NCBI RefSeq assembly: GCF_004362245.1
Contig: NZ_SNWM01000002.1
Location: 558,001 to 622,000 of the forward strand
Direction: 5' to 3'
DNA from: Pedobacter duraquae
GTDB taxonomy: Bacteria > Bacteroidota > Bacteroidia > Sphingobacteriales > Sphingobacteriaceae
Length of the DNA stretch: 64,000 nucleotides
Position 1 is the first letter of the stretch; the number at the start of each line of letters is the position of its first letter. Below are positions 35,215 to 43,496 of this stretch, one piece after another. The notes beneath the pieces are model-generated. The model was not told the origin of the DNA, made no database searches, and saw only the letters and a program-made list of their open reading frames with translations. A program made the translations under genes and the position numbers.

Positions 35215-37074
35215 TTAATAGCCAAAGTTTTGAACCATCGCAGGATTTTCAATCAATGCTGACTTAGGATAAGGGAAAACTTCCTTTTTATTGGCTTCGA
35301 AATAAAATGCAAAGCCCGCAAGGGTACCTGATATCGTACCGGTTGTTGCATCGTCCGTTACTCCTGCTCTCCAGTTTTTAGTCGTATAACCAGAAGGAGC
35401 TGCGCTGGTACCCAAACCAGGCGTAAAGAACACGTTGTTCACTGTAGTTGAAGTTCCTGAATACAAGTCCATGTTAGCAACTTCGGCAACACTGTTGGTT
35501 TGCAGGTAGTTGTTTTCTTTTGCATAGATATATGCAGGTACATTGGCGTAAGCGCCCTGTCCCAGCATAAACTGTCTTAGTTTATCCCTTGTTTCATCAA
35601 ATTTGGTTTTCATCAGATTCCATCTGATCAAATCATATTTACGGATTCCCTCACCACCAAACTCAAGTAATCTTTCTTTAACAATGGCGTTAAAAAATCC
35701 ATCTTTGGTTGTTGGATTTACCGGCGTACTGGTCTCGAAGCCCGCGTAAGCACGTTTCTGCACTTCTACCAGCGCTGCCTGAGCGGCACCAGAAGGGCCA
35801 TTGTTAATTTCGTTGTCTGCTTCAGCATACATCAGCAACACATCGGCAAAACGGAGGATCGGCCAGTTGATGGCGAATGTTTGCGCCGAAGATGAATTAT
35901 TGAATGCTGTCCATGATTTACGGAATTTACCGTCTGTAAGTGCACTTGTAGCATTCAAGATTTTCTTAGAGTTGGCATTGATCTCAAATACACCAATGGT
36001 AACATCCCTGCGGCAATCTTTACTCTGGTCAAACTCATAGAAATAAGTTGGGATGGCATTGATACCACCTCCACCTTGTCCGAAAGAAGAGGCAGAGTTA
36101 AAACGCATACCGTTGTAATAACCCAATTTACTATCTGTAGAGGAGTTAGATCCATAAGCAGCAACCTCAAACATCAGTTCATGTGCATCGTCAAGTCTTG
36201 AAATGGTATGAAGAGATTTGAAAACATTCTCGTAAACAGGATTCAAGGTATGATCACCGCGATGGCCCATAATATCCAGACACTCGTCGAACGCTATTTT
36301 ATAATAGGTCAGATAATCAGCATTTCTTGTCATGGTATGGTTACTGATTTTCAAGGAATAACCGCCTCTTGCCAATGCAATTCTAGCTCTTAATCCTTTA
36401 ATGGCTCCTTTAGTAAATCTAAAACTACCGTAATCGGCAATTGCAGATCTCCAAGGTACCATGTCTTCAGCGATTTTCAGGTCAGCGATAATACGCTCAT
36501 AAGTTTTATCGTGATCAACATTGGGACCATATAAGGTTGCTGCGTCTGCTGCCGGAACAAACGATGCAGGTACATCTCCCCAGTTTCTGATCAGCTCATA
36601 GAAAAATAAGGCACGTAATGCAAGGGCTTCACCGTAGTAACGCTGCATTAATGCTTTTTCTCCGGCAGATCCGTTGGTGTATACATTAGAGGTAGGGATA
36701 AATTTGATACATAAGTTTGCGCGTTCAATCCCCGAATATAATTGCACAAAAGGATTGTACAGGTCGCTGTTATCAGAGCTAGCACCATACATGCTGATAC
36801 CACGTCTATCCGCAGAGCTGTAGCTTCCTGAGGTTTTAAAATCGTCGGCCGACAAAGGAAACAGGGAAGAAATTCTGTTACCGTATCCGTTATCTCCGAT
36901 TAGCTTGTTATAAACGCCGATTACTGCGGCATTAGTAGATGTTGTACTCTCAAAAACTACATCCGCAGAAGAAGAGGAGTCAGATTTATAGTCAAGTACC
37001 TTTTTACAGGAAGTTATGCTGATTGCTCCAATAGCTAAGACTAGCAAAGCAGAATTTATAAATTTCGTTTTCAT
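35215..37074 (-). CDS. susD: SusD/RagB-family glycan-binding lipoprotein
   Basis: A 619-residue outer-membrane lipoprotein, lipobox AISITSC-KK. The SusD N-terminal region shows NLCIKFIP and EALALRALFFYELIRNWGDVP (the RA-x-x-Y/F-x-x-L helix), and the C-terminal region shows ADVLLMYAEADNEIN, KERLLEFGGEGIRKYDLIRW and FPYPKSALIENP, all diagnostic. It captures oligosaccharide and forms a lid on the SusC transporter encoded 20 bp upstream. The presumed ligand is homogalacturonan or rhamnogalacturonan fragments, from the linked enzymes. Confidence 0.95.
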   Translation of the reverse strand: MKTKFINSALLVLAIGAISITSCKKVLDYKSDSSSSADVVFESTTSTNAAVIGVYNKLIGDNGYGNRISSLFPLSADDFKTSGSYSSADRRGISMYGASSDNSDLYNPFVQLYSGIERANLCIKFIPTSNVYTNGSAGEKALMQRYYGEALALRALFFYELIRNWGDVPASFVPAADAATLYGPNVDHDKTYERIIADLKIAEDMVPWRSAIADYGSFRFTKGAIKGLRARIALARGGYSLKISNHTMTRNADYLTYYKIAFDECLDIMGHRGDHTLNPVYENVFKSLHTISRLDDAHELMFEVAAYGSNSSTDSKLGYYNGMRFNSASSFGQGGGGINAIPTYFYEFDQSKDCRRDVTIGVFEINANSKKILNATSALTDGKFRKSWTAFNNSSSAQTFAINWPILRFADVLLMYAEADNEINNGPSGAAQAALVEVQKRAYAGFETSTPVNPTTKDGFFNAIVKERLLEFGGEGIRKYDLIRWNLMKTKFDETRDKLRQFMLGQGAYANVPAYIYAKENNYLQTNSVAEVANMDLYSGTSTTVNNVFFTPGLGTSAAPSGYTTKNWRAGVTDDATTGTISGTLAGFAFYFEANKKEVFPYPKSALIENPAMVQNFGY

Positions 37075-37094
37075 TTTTTTAATTACTAGAAGGA

Positions 37095-40000
37095 TTAAAA
37101 AACAAGGTTTAGACCTGCCAGGATATATCTGCTACGTGGATAGGCCGCGTAATCTACACCGGGCGTCAACGGATTCGAGCGTCTTGTATTTGCTTCAGGA
37201 TCGTAACCTGTATAACCTGTGATGGTGTACAAATTGTTCACAGTAGCATAAACCCTTAATTTAGAAATAATTCCTGTTTTTTTCACTACTGATTGTGGGA
37301 TGGTGTATCCCAGAGTCAGGTTTGCAATTCTCAGGAAAGATCCATTCTCTACTGCATACGATGTAAGTGCATAGTTACCTAATGTAGGCGTCCACATAGT
37401 TGTATTTGCGTTCATCGCAGTTAATGTAGCCGGATCTGTTACACGGATACCATTTGCATCAAAGTTTTGCCAGCGATCGGCCATGGTTGCCAACAGGTTA
37501 TTGTCTTTCACATTATATTGTGATGTAAATTCCAGTTTATTGGCATTGTATACTTTGCTACCTACAGAGAAGTTAACGAAAACACTAAGATCGAAGTTTT
37601 TATAAGCAAACTGATTGTTTAAACCACCAGTAAATTTAGGCTGTGAAGTACCGAGAACAGTTTTGTCATCCTCGCTGATCAGCATGCTTGAAGAGCTGCT
37701 CAGTTTTTTAACTTTCATATCTCCCGGTTGCGGGTTCCTGTTACCCAGCAGCAAACTCGCATTCGGAATACCTGGTTTAAGCGTATACGTGTAAACGCCT
37801 GTAGTTGCATTTTGAGTAGTCGTAAAGTCATCAACAGTATATCTACCATCAGAAATAAATCCGTAATACTGCCCTACTGGTTTACCCACCTGAACATAAT
37901 AATCTGCCAGGGAGTTTACCCATCCTGATTGTGCGGTGTAAGCCTGAACGCCATTCTGAAGTTCCAGAATCTTGTTTCTGTTGAAGGAGATGTTAAATCC
38001 GGTGTTGTAAGTGAACTCATTTGTTTTAACTGCAGCCCAGTTTAACTGGATCTCCAAACCTTTATTCTGTGTTCTTCCAACATTCTGTTGCTGTGTCAAA
38101 TAACCATTGATTGGCGGAATGTTTGCATTTAGCAACAGGTCTTTAGTCCTGTTATCATATAAATCCACACTTACGTTTAATCTGTTTTTGAACAGGTCGA
38201 AATCGAAACCTAAGTTTTTAGAAGTATTTGTCTCCCAGGTGATATTGGGATTAGACAATACGCTTCCAGCGATTAGACCAGTGGTAACAGAAGCATCAGA
38301 TGCTGCATAACCACCTGCCGTAGAGTTGGCAGAGAATAATGTACGGAATAAATCCTGACCGATTCTGTTGTTACCTGCAGCACCGTAGCTGAAGCGGATT
38401 TTAACATTATCAACCCAGCTGATGTCCTGACCTTTGAAGAAATCTTCCTCAGATAATCTCCAGGCAAGTTGTGCCGATGGGAAGTTACCCCACTGCTTAC
38501 CCGGCGCAAATAGAGAAGATCCGTCTCTTCTAAAGTTAAAAGTTGCCAGGTAACGGGATTTATAAGAATATGAAGCTCTGGCAAAGAAAGACAATTGTCT
38601 TACTCCAGAAATTAACGAAGTTGGTTTGTCTTGTACTGATCCCACTGGTGGCTCTGCTTTCTGGATACTCGCAAAGGCTTCACTTGGGGTGATACTTATT
38701 GGGAACCATTTGATGTTAGCGCTATTGGAATTGATATCTGTTTTAGTCAACTCCTGACCCACCAATAAATCCAGACTGTGATCTGATCCCAAATCCGGCT
38801 TGTAATTGATTAAGTTGGTATTGATCAGGGCGGTCAGATTCGAATTATCCAATACTACCCCAGGCAATCCACCGTTATTACGGCCAGCCAAACTGATTGC
38901 ACCGTTAAAGGTATTTGTTTTACGATCAGTGTAAGTTAAACCTACCGTACTTCTGATGGATAGATTTTTTAAAATCTGATAGTTCAGGTAACCACTGCTG
39001 ATCATGTCGTTCCTGTAATCATACTTAAGCTCATTATTTGCCAATGCAATAGGATTAGTCAATGCTGTGGTTTGGTAATCTGCATCAAAAAGGTCACCAG
39101 AATCACCACCACCCGAATACGGCTGATAGCGCACTGCATTTCTCAAACGGTTAGCAGAGTTGGAACCTGTGCTCGTTGTACCAACACCATCAATTCTTTG
39201 GCGACTGTAACGTACATTGATACCTGTTCTTAATTTATCGGATATTTTATGGTCGAAACGGAAAGAAGCAAATGTTCTTCTGTAACCAGAGTTCAGCATG
39301 ATACCATCTTCTTTGGTATTGTTCAATGTAAAATTGAATGTTGTTACATCAGTACCACCTGATAGATTCAGGATCTGTGTATTAGAGAATGCCTGACGGC
39401 CGAACACTTTATCCTGCCAGTCAATAGCCTGAATGTTCTTGTAGATATCAAGATCCTCAAAAGTCCCGTATCTTTTCGTGAACTGATCCTTAACTTCCTG
39501 TGTAGTGTTGTAATTGTATAATTCGTACTGGTACTTTACATATTCGTACGGACTTAAAACCGGGAGTCTGTTTACGATCTGACGTGCACCAGCATAAGCT
39601 TCCAATGAAACAATTGTTCTGCCTGATTTTCCACCCTTAGTGGTGATGATCACAACGCCGTTTGCACCGCGACTACCATATATAGAGGTAGAGGCAATAT
39701 CTTTAAGTACGTCGATCTTCTCAATCTCATTTGGAGACAATACTGACAGCGCGTTTTCTACTTGTACCCCATCAACAATATAAAGCGGTGAATTATCTCC
39801 TGTAAGGGAACTTCCACCACGCACTTTAATCTGAACCTCAGCACCCGGGCTACCTTCAGTAGTTGTTACCGATACCCCTGCAAGTTTCCCCGCTAATGCC
39901 TCCGCAGCGGTTCCAACAGGAAAATCCGCCAGATCTTTAGCGCGTACTGAAGATACGGAACCCGTCAGGGCTTCTTTACGTACACTGCCATAACCGATGT

Positions 40001-40325
40001 TAACCACAACTTCATTCAGTTGAGAAACATCTTCCGCTAGTGTAACATTGATTTTTGATTGTGCACCCACAGTGATTTCCTGTGAAGTGTAGCCAACAAA
40101 TCTCACGACCAACACTGTTGATCCTGTACTTGGTACTGAAATTTTGTAAGCCCCTTGTTCATCCGTGCTAACGGCATTCTTTGTGCCTTTAACAATGACG
40201 CTGACACCCGGTACGGGTGCTTTCGATGTTTTGTCTGTCACCACCCCTGTTACCTGTCGAGTCTGAGCATGTAGCGCTCCGGCAAAAGATGTTAACAATA
40301 CAAACAGTAGTAAAATTCTTTTCAT
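37095..40325 (-). CDS. susC: SusC/RagA TonB-dependent outer-membrane transporter
   Basis: A 1076-residue porin. A signal peptide (ending LHAQ) is followed by a carboxypeptidase-D-like domain (TRQVTGVVTDKTSKAPVPGV), a plug domain with VVNIGYGSVRKEALTGSV and the SusC hallmark DIASTSIYGSRGANGVVIITTKGG, then the 22-strand barrel ending in YILAGLNLVF with a terminal aromatic residue. It would import pectin oligomers into the periplasm using TonB energy. It is the first gene of the eight-gene pectin operon and has a long predicted 5' leader (~150 nt). Confidence 0.96.
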   Translation of the reverse strand: MKRILLLFVLLTSFAGALHAQTRQVTGVVTDKTSKAPVPGVSVIVKGTKNAVSTDEQGAYKISVPSTGSTVLVVRFVGYTSQEITVGAQSKINVTLAEDVSQLNEVVVNIGYGSVRKEALTGSVSSVRAKDLADFPVGTAAEALAGKLAGVSVTTTEGSPGAEVQIKVRGGSSLTGDNSPLYIVDGVQVENALSVLSPNEIEKIDVLKDIASTSIYGSRGANGVVIITTKGGKSGRTIVSLEAYAGARQIVNRLPVLSPYEYVKYQYELYNYNTTQEVKDQFTKRYGTFEDLDIYKNIQAIDWQDKVFGRQAFSNTQILNLSGGTDVTTFNFTLNNTKEDGIMLNSGYRRTFASFRFDHKISDKLRTGINVRYSRQRIDGVGTTSTGSNSANRLRNAVRYQPYSGGGDSGDLFDADYQTTALTNPIALANNELKYDYRNDMISSGYLNYQILKNLSIRSTVGLTYTDRKTNTFNGAISLAGRNNGGLPGVVLDNSNLTALINTNLINYKPDLGSDHSLDLLVGQELTKTDINSNSANIKWFPISITPSEAFASIQKAEPPVGSVQDKPTSLISGVRQLSFFARASYSYKSRYLATFNFRRDGSSLFAPGKQWGNFPSAQLAWRLSEEDFFKGQDISWVDNVKIRFSYGAAGNNRIGQDLFRTLFSANSTAGGYAASDASVTTGLIAGSVLSNPNITWETNTSKNLGFDFDLFKNRLNVSVDLYDNRTKDLLLNANIPPINGYLTQQQNVGRTQNKGLEIQLNWAAVKTNEFTYNTGFNISFNRNKILELQNGVQAYTAQSGWVNSLADYYVQVGKPVGQYYGFISDGRYTVDDFTTTQNATTGVYTYTLKPGIPNASLLLGNRNPQPGDMKVKKLSSSSSMLISEDDKTVLGTSQPKFTGGLNNQFAYKNFDLSVFVNFSVGSKVYNANKLEFTSQYNVKDNNLLATMADRWQNFDANGIRVTDPATLTAMNANTTMWTPTLGNYALTSYAVENGSFLRIANLTLGYTIPQSVVKKTGIISKLRVYATVNNLYTITGYTGYDPEANTRRSNPLTPGVDYAAYPRSRYILAGLNLVF

Positions 40326-40657
40326 ACAGTGAATCGTTTAATCCACGATAGCTAAAAAAACAAGACAAACTATCCAACAGACCCTTTCAGGGCTTAATTT
40401 ACAATTGGTGATAAGTTTGAGATTATTTTATTTTCGACACCGCGGCTATTTGGTTAAATGGAAATCTGGTTAGATTTCTACAAACAATTCTACATTGTTT
40501 TTTTTAATTATAGAATGCAGCGTTCAGATATATTTGTGCAATCGTTCCCGACATACCGTCAATTCTGTCAAAAATTATATTAAGACCCGGATTTACCTTA
40601 TATTGCAATATTTAATAATCTGATGTAATCATTTTATTTAAAATTAAGACTACAAGC
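40326..40657. other. 332-bp divergent intergenic region between susC and the second LacI gene
   Basis: This gap holds no supported ORF. It contains the shared promoter/operator module (40484-40549) and a probable susC leader of about 150 nt. A small hairpin sits in that leader (CCCT 40382-40385 / AGGG 40389-40392), with a T-rich stretch downstream on the minus strand. A TATATTG sequence at 40599-40605 is a weak -7 candidate for the LacI gene. Confidence 0.6.
40484..40549 (-). promoter_or_regulatory. Conserved promoter/operator module upstream of susC
   Basis: Plus-strand blocks ACAATTCTACA (40484-40494) and TTGTGCAATCGTTCCC (40534-40549) are 39 bp apart. The 16-base stretch 40480-40495 matches 20456-20471 upstream of uxaB at 15 positions. 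On the minus strand the first block gives TAGAATTG as a -7-like box and a start near 40478. The second block lies between susC and the divergent LacI gene, so it could also control the regulator itself. Confidence 0.6.
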
Positions 40658-41674
40658 ATGTTTGAGCCCTCTACACTAAAAGATATCGCTAAGGCACTCG
40701 GCCTTTCAACTTCCACTGTATCAAGAGCTTTGCGCGATACCCACGAAATCAGCAGCCGCACCAAGCAGTTGGTGATGGACTATGCAAAAAAAATCAACTA
40801 CCGCCCCAATCCAAATGCGCTGAGCTTAAAAGAACGCAGAAGCAAATCTATTGGCGTTTTAGTGAGCGAAGTGGCAAACCATTATTTTTCGCAAGCAATT
40901 AATGGAATTGAATCCATCGCCTATGATAAAGGGTACCATGTTATCATTACGCAGACACATGAATCGTATGATCGCGAGAAAATAAACACAGAATACTTAT
41001 CGTCGAGATCCGTGGATGGCTTACTCATCTCACTTTCTGCCGAAACAGATGACGTTGCTCATTTAAAATATTTGCACGATAAAGGACTTCCGATGGTGTT
41101 TTTTGACCGCGTCGCAGAAGAGATCGATACGCATCAGATTGTAGCAAACAACGAAAAAGGTGCATTTGAGGCTACCTCCCATTTGATAGAAACAGGATAT
41201 AGAAAAATTGCGCACCTCACCAGTTCCGCCCATTTGTCTATCAGCAAAGAACGACTTTCCGGCTATAGCAGGGCTTTGGCACAACATAACATACCCATCA
41301 ACGAGGATTATATTAAACACTGCCCACATGGCGGTATGTTTCATGAAGAAGTGGAAACGGCTATTCAGGAACTGCTGGACATGAAAGATAAGCCTGATGC
41401 AATATTCGTTGCCGGCGATAGGCTTAGTATCGGATGTTTAATGGTTTTTAAGAAACTTAACATCAAAGTACCTGAAGATATGGCGATTGCCGGATTCAGT
41501 AACTCTGATGTGCTCGACCTCATGAGTCCTTCATTGACTTCTATTCGTCAACCGGCCTTTGAAATTGGTCAGATCGCTACGGAAATGCTGATCAACCTTA
41601 TTGAAAGCAGGTATCCGGTTACCGAATTCGAAAAAAAGGTCCTTGATACCAGCTTGTTTATCCGGAATACCTAG
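40658..41674 (+). CDS. LacI/GalR-family transcriptional regulator of the pectin locus
   Basis: A 338-residue LacI-family protein with HTH LKDIAKALGLSTSTVSRAL (residues 6-24), hinge NPNALSLKERRSK, and a ligand-binding core (SIGVLVSEVANHYFSQAINGI). STSTVSRALxDxHEIS is shared with the regulator at 8395. It is divergent from susC with 332 bp between them, which together with the conserved sites points to control of the pectin operons. Its TAG stop overlaps the TAG of the convergent NTF2-like gene in a single CTAG. Confidence 0.93.
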   Translation: MFEPSTLKDIAKALGLSTSTVSRALRDTHEISSRTKQLVMDYAKKINYRPNPNALSLKERRSKSIGVLVSEVANHYFSQAINGIESIAYDKGYHVIITQTHESYDREKINTEYLSSRSVDGLLISLSAETDDVAHLKYLHDKGLPMVFFDRVAEEIDTHQIVANNEKGAFEATSHLIETGYRKIAHLTSSAHLSISKERLSGYSRALAQHNIPINEDYIKHCPHGGMFHEEVETAIQELLDMKDKPDAIFVAGDRLSIGCLMVFKKLNIKVPEDMAIAGFSNSDVLDLMSPSLTSIRQPAFEIGQIATEMLINLIESRYPVTEFEKKVLDTSLFIRNT

Positions 41675-42117
41675 TCGAGGTGAAATGCCCTGCGACCGAT
41701 CATTTTCCAGTCTGATTTATCTTTCTGAAATACCAGAACAATCCCTAAATGGATATGTGCAGGTTTATTGTTATCATTCGTATCTGCAATCAGATCGTGG
41801 CGTACGATAGCTACTTTACCGATCACTGAGATTGTCTGTTTACTCAGTTCGATAGTTAAGAAGTTCGATTTCTTGGTTGATATCGCCGTAACAAATGATT
41901 CCTTGTTTTCCAGCTTACCACCAGAATGCCCATAACTGAGGTCGTCAGACAATACACTTTCCAGATCAGCCTTATTACCACTGATCATCGCTAGTCTGAG
42001 TTTCTCTACTGCTGCTGCGACTTCTGTTTCATCTTTTGTTGGTGTAACCATAGCTGTTTGCGCCTGTGTGAAAAGTCCTGCTGTAACAAGCAGGATCATA
42101 CCGATTAGTTTCTTCAT
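41671..42117 (-). CDS. Exported NTF2-like (DUF4440-type) protein
   Basis: A 148-residue protein from ATG at 42117 (MKKLIGMILLVTAGLFTQAQ), giving a clean signal peptide; the longer frame would overlap NDH-2. The body matches the SnoaL/DUF4440 NTF2-like fold: AAAVEKLRLAMISGNKADLE, LSDDLSYGHSGGKLENKESF, and the closing strand DWKMIGRRAFHLD. These cone-shaped domains bind small ligands or act as isomerases; no catalytic assignment is possible. It lies 31 bp after NDH-2 and may end that transcript. Confidence 0.82.
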   Translation of the reverse strand: MKKLIGMILLVTAGLFTQAQTAMVTPTKDETEVAAAVEKLRLAMISGNKADLESVLSDDLSYGHSGGKLENKESFVTAISTKKSNFLTIELSKQTISVIGKVAIVRHDLIADTNDNNKPAHIHLGIVLVFQKDKSDWKMIGRRAFHLD

Positions 42118-42148
42118 TTGGTTTAAATTATGAGGCCAATATACAGCT

Positions 42149-43426
42149 TTATACGATATCTTCTTCCTCAATCGGACGGATGATCATACGTAATGATTGA
42201 TCTTTTGCCAAATAAGCAATCATCCAATTCCAAAAAGTACGTGCACGGTTCCTATAGGTTACTAAAGACATCAGGTGAATAAATAACCAGACCATCCAGG
42301 CGATAAAGCCACTCATGTGAATCTTGGGCTTCGGCAGGTCTACCACGGCATTGGCACTTCCGATAATTGCCATGGACCCCTTATCGTGATAGCTGAAAGG
42401 TTTAAGCTCCTTTCCTTTTTGCCGGCGTCTCAGGTTTTTTGCCAGCGCCAGCCCTTGCTGAATGGCCACCTGTGCTACCTGAGGGTGCCCTTCAGGAAAT
42501 TTAACGTCGCCCAGCTGCAAGCAGGTATCGCCAATGGCATAGATGTTTGCTACTCCGTTAAGCTGGTTAAATTCGTCTACCAGCATCCTTTTCCCCCTTC
42601 CATAAGATGTTGCTGGGATACCTTCAAAAATTTTCGCCGTTACGCCCGCTGCCCAGATTAAATTCCTGGTCGTTATTCTTCTCCCGTCGGAAAGTACAAC
42701 GGTGTCATCAACAAAGTCATCTACATGCATATTAAGCACAAGCTTCACGCCGAGCTTAGTTAAGGCAGCGCCGGTATGTTGCTGCGAATATTCGCTCATA
42801 GGCGATAGCACTGCATTTCCACCGTCGACAAGATAAATCTCGCCTCCTTTGCCTGCCAACTCAGGATAATCCTTTTTTAGGATACCATGTTTCATCTCTG
42901 CAAACATCCCCGAGATCTCTACGCCTGTGGGCCCTCCTCCAGCGATGACAAGCGTCAATAGCTTCTCTATTTCCAAAGGATCATTGGAAACGGATGCTTC
43001 CTCCATACGCATCAATAAAATATTCCGCATCGAGATCGCATCACCCAGGGTCTTCATTGGAATAGCGTGTTTCTTAATATTTTCGTTGCCGAAGTAATTC
43101 GTCTCCGCACCAGTGGCAAAAATCAGCTCATCGTAGGTTAGCTCCCCATTAGAAAGAATTAATGTTTTTGTTTCCGGAACAACCTTGAGCAGCTTTCCCA
43201 GCCTGAACCTTACATTCTTTCTGCTGGCAAAGAGCTTGCGGAAGGGATAACTGATGCTCGAAGGCTCCAAAAAACCTGTAGCAACCTGATATATCAATGG
43301 TGGAAAGAAATTGTAGTTATTTTTATCTACCAGTGTAATTTGAAAAACAGCATCTTTAGACAGTTCCTTGGCCAGGTTAATTCCGGCAAAGCCTCCGCCA
43401 ACTATTACAATATGTTTATGCATCAT
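42149..43426 (-). CDS. ndh: Type II NADH dehydrogenase (NDH-2)
   Basis: A 425-residue FAD-dependent pyridine nucleotide oxidoreductase: FAD motif IVIVGGGFAGINLAKEL at the N-terminus, NAD motif LVIAGGGPTGVEISGMFAEM around residue 160, FATGAETNYFG, and the second FAD motif NIYAIGDTC. A C-terminal hydrophobic segment (GFIAWMVWLFIHLMSLV) would hold it on the inner membrane, as in NDH-2 enzymes that pass electrons from NADH to menaquinone without pumping protons. It is 70 bp after the kinase-like/barrel gene; linkage with that operon is possible. Confidence 0.92.
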   Translation of the reverse strand: MMHKHIVIVGGGFAGINLAKELSKDAVFQITLVDKNNYNFFPPLIYQVATGFLEPSSISYPFRKLFASRKNVRFRLGKLLKVVPETKTLILSNGELTYDELIFATGAETNYFGNENIKKHAIPMKTLGDAISMRNILLMRMEEASVSNDPLEIEKLLTLVIAGGGPTGVEISGMFAEMKHGILKKDYPELAGKGGEIYLVDGGNAVLSPMSEYSQQHTGAALTKLGVKLVLNMHVDDFVDDTVVLSDGRRITTRNLIWAAGVTAKIFEGIPATSYGRGKRMLVDEFNQLNGVANIYAIGDTCLQLGDVKFPEGHPQVAQVAIQQGLALAKNLRRRQKGKELKPFSYHDKGSMAIIGSANAVVDLPKPKIHMSGFIAWMVWLFIHLMSLVTYRNRARTFWNWMIAYLAKDQSLRMIIRPIEEEDIV

Positions 43427-43496
43427 GACAACTTATACTTATTAAACAGTCATTTTGCTTTTTAGTTTACCAGCAGACCGTCACGATTAATGAATT

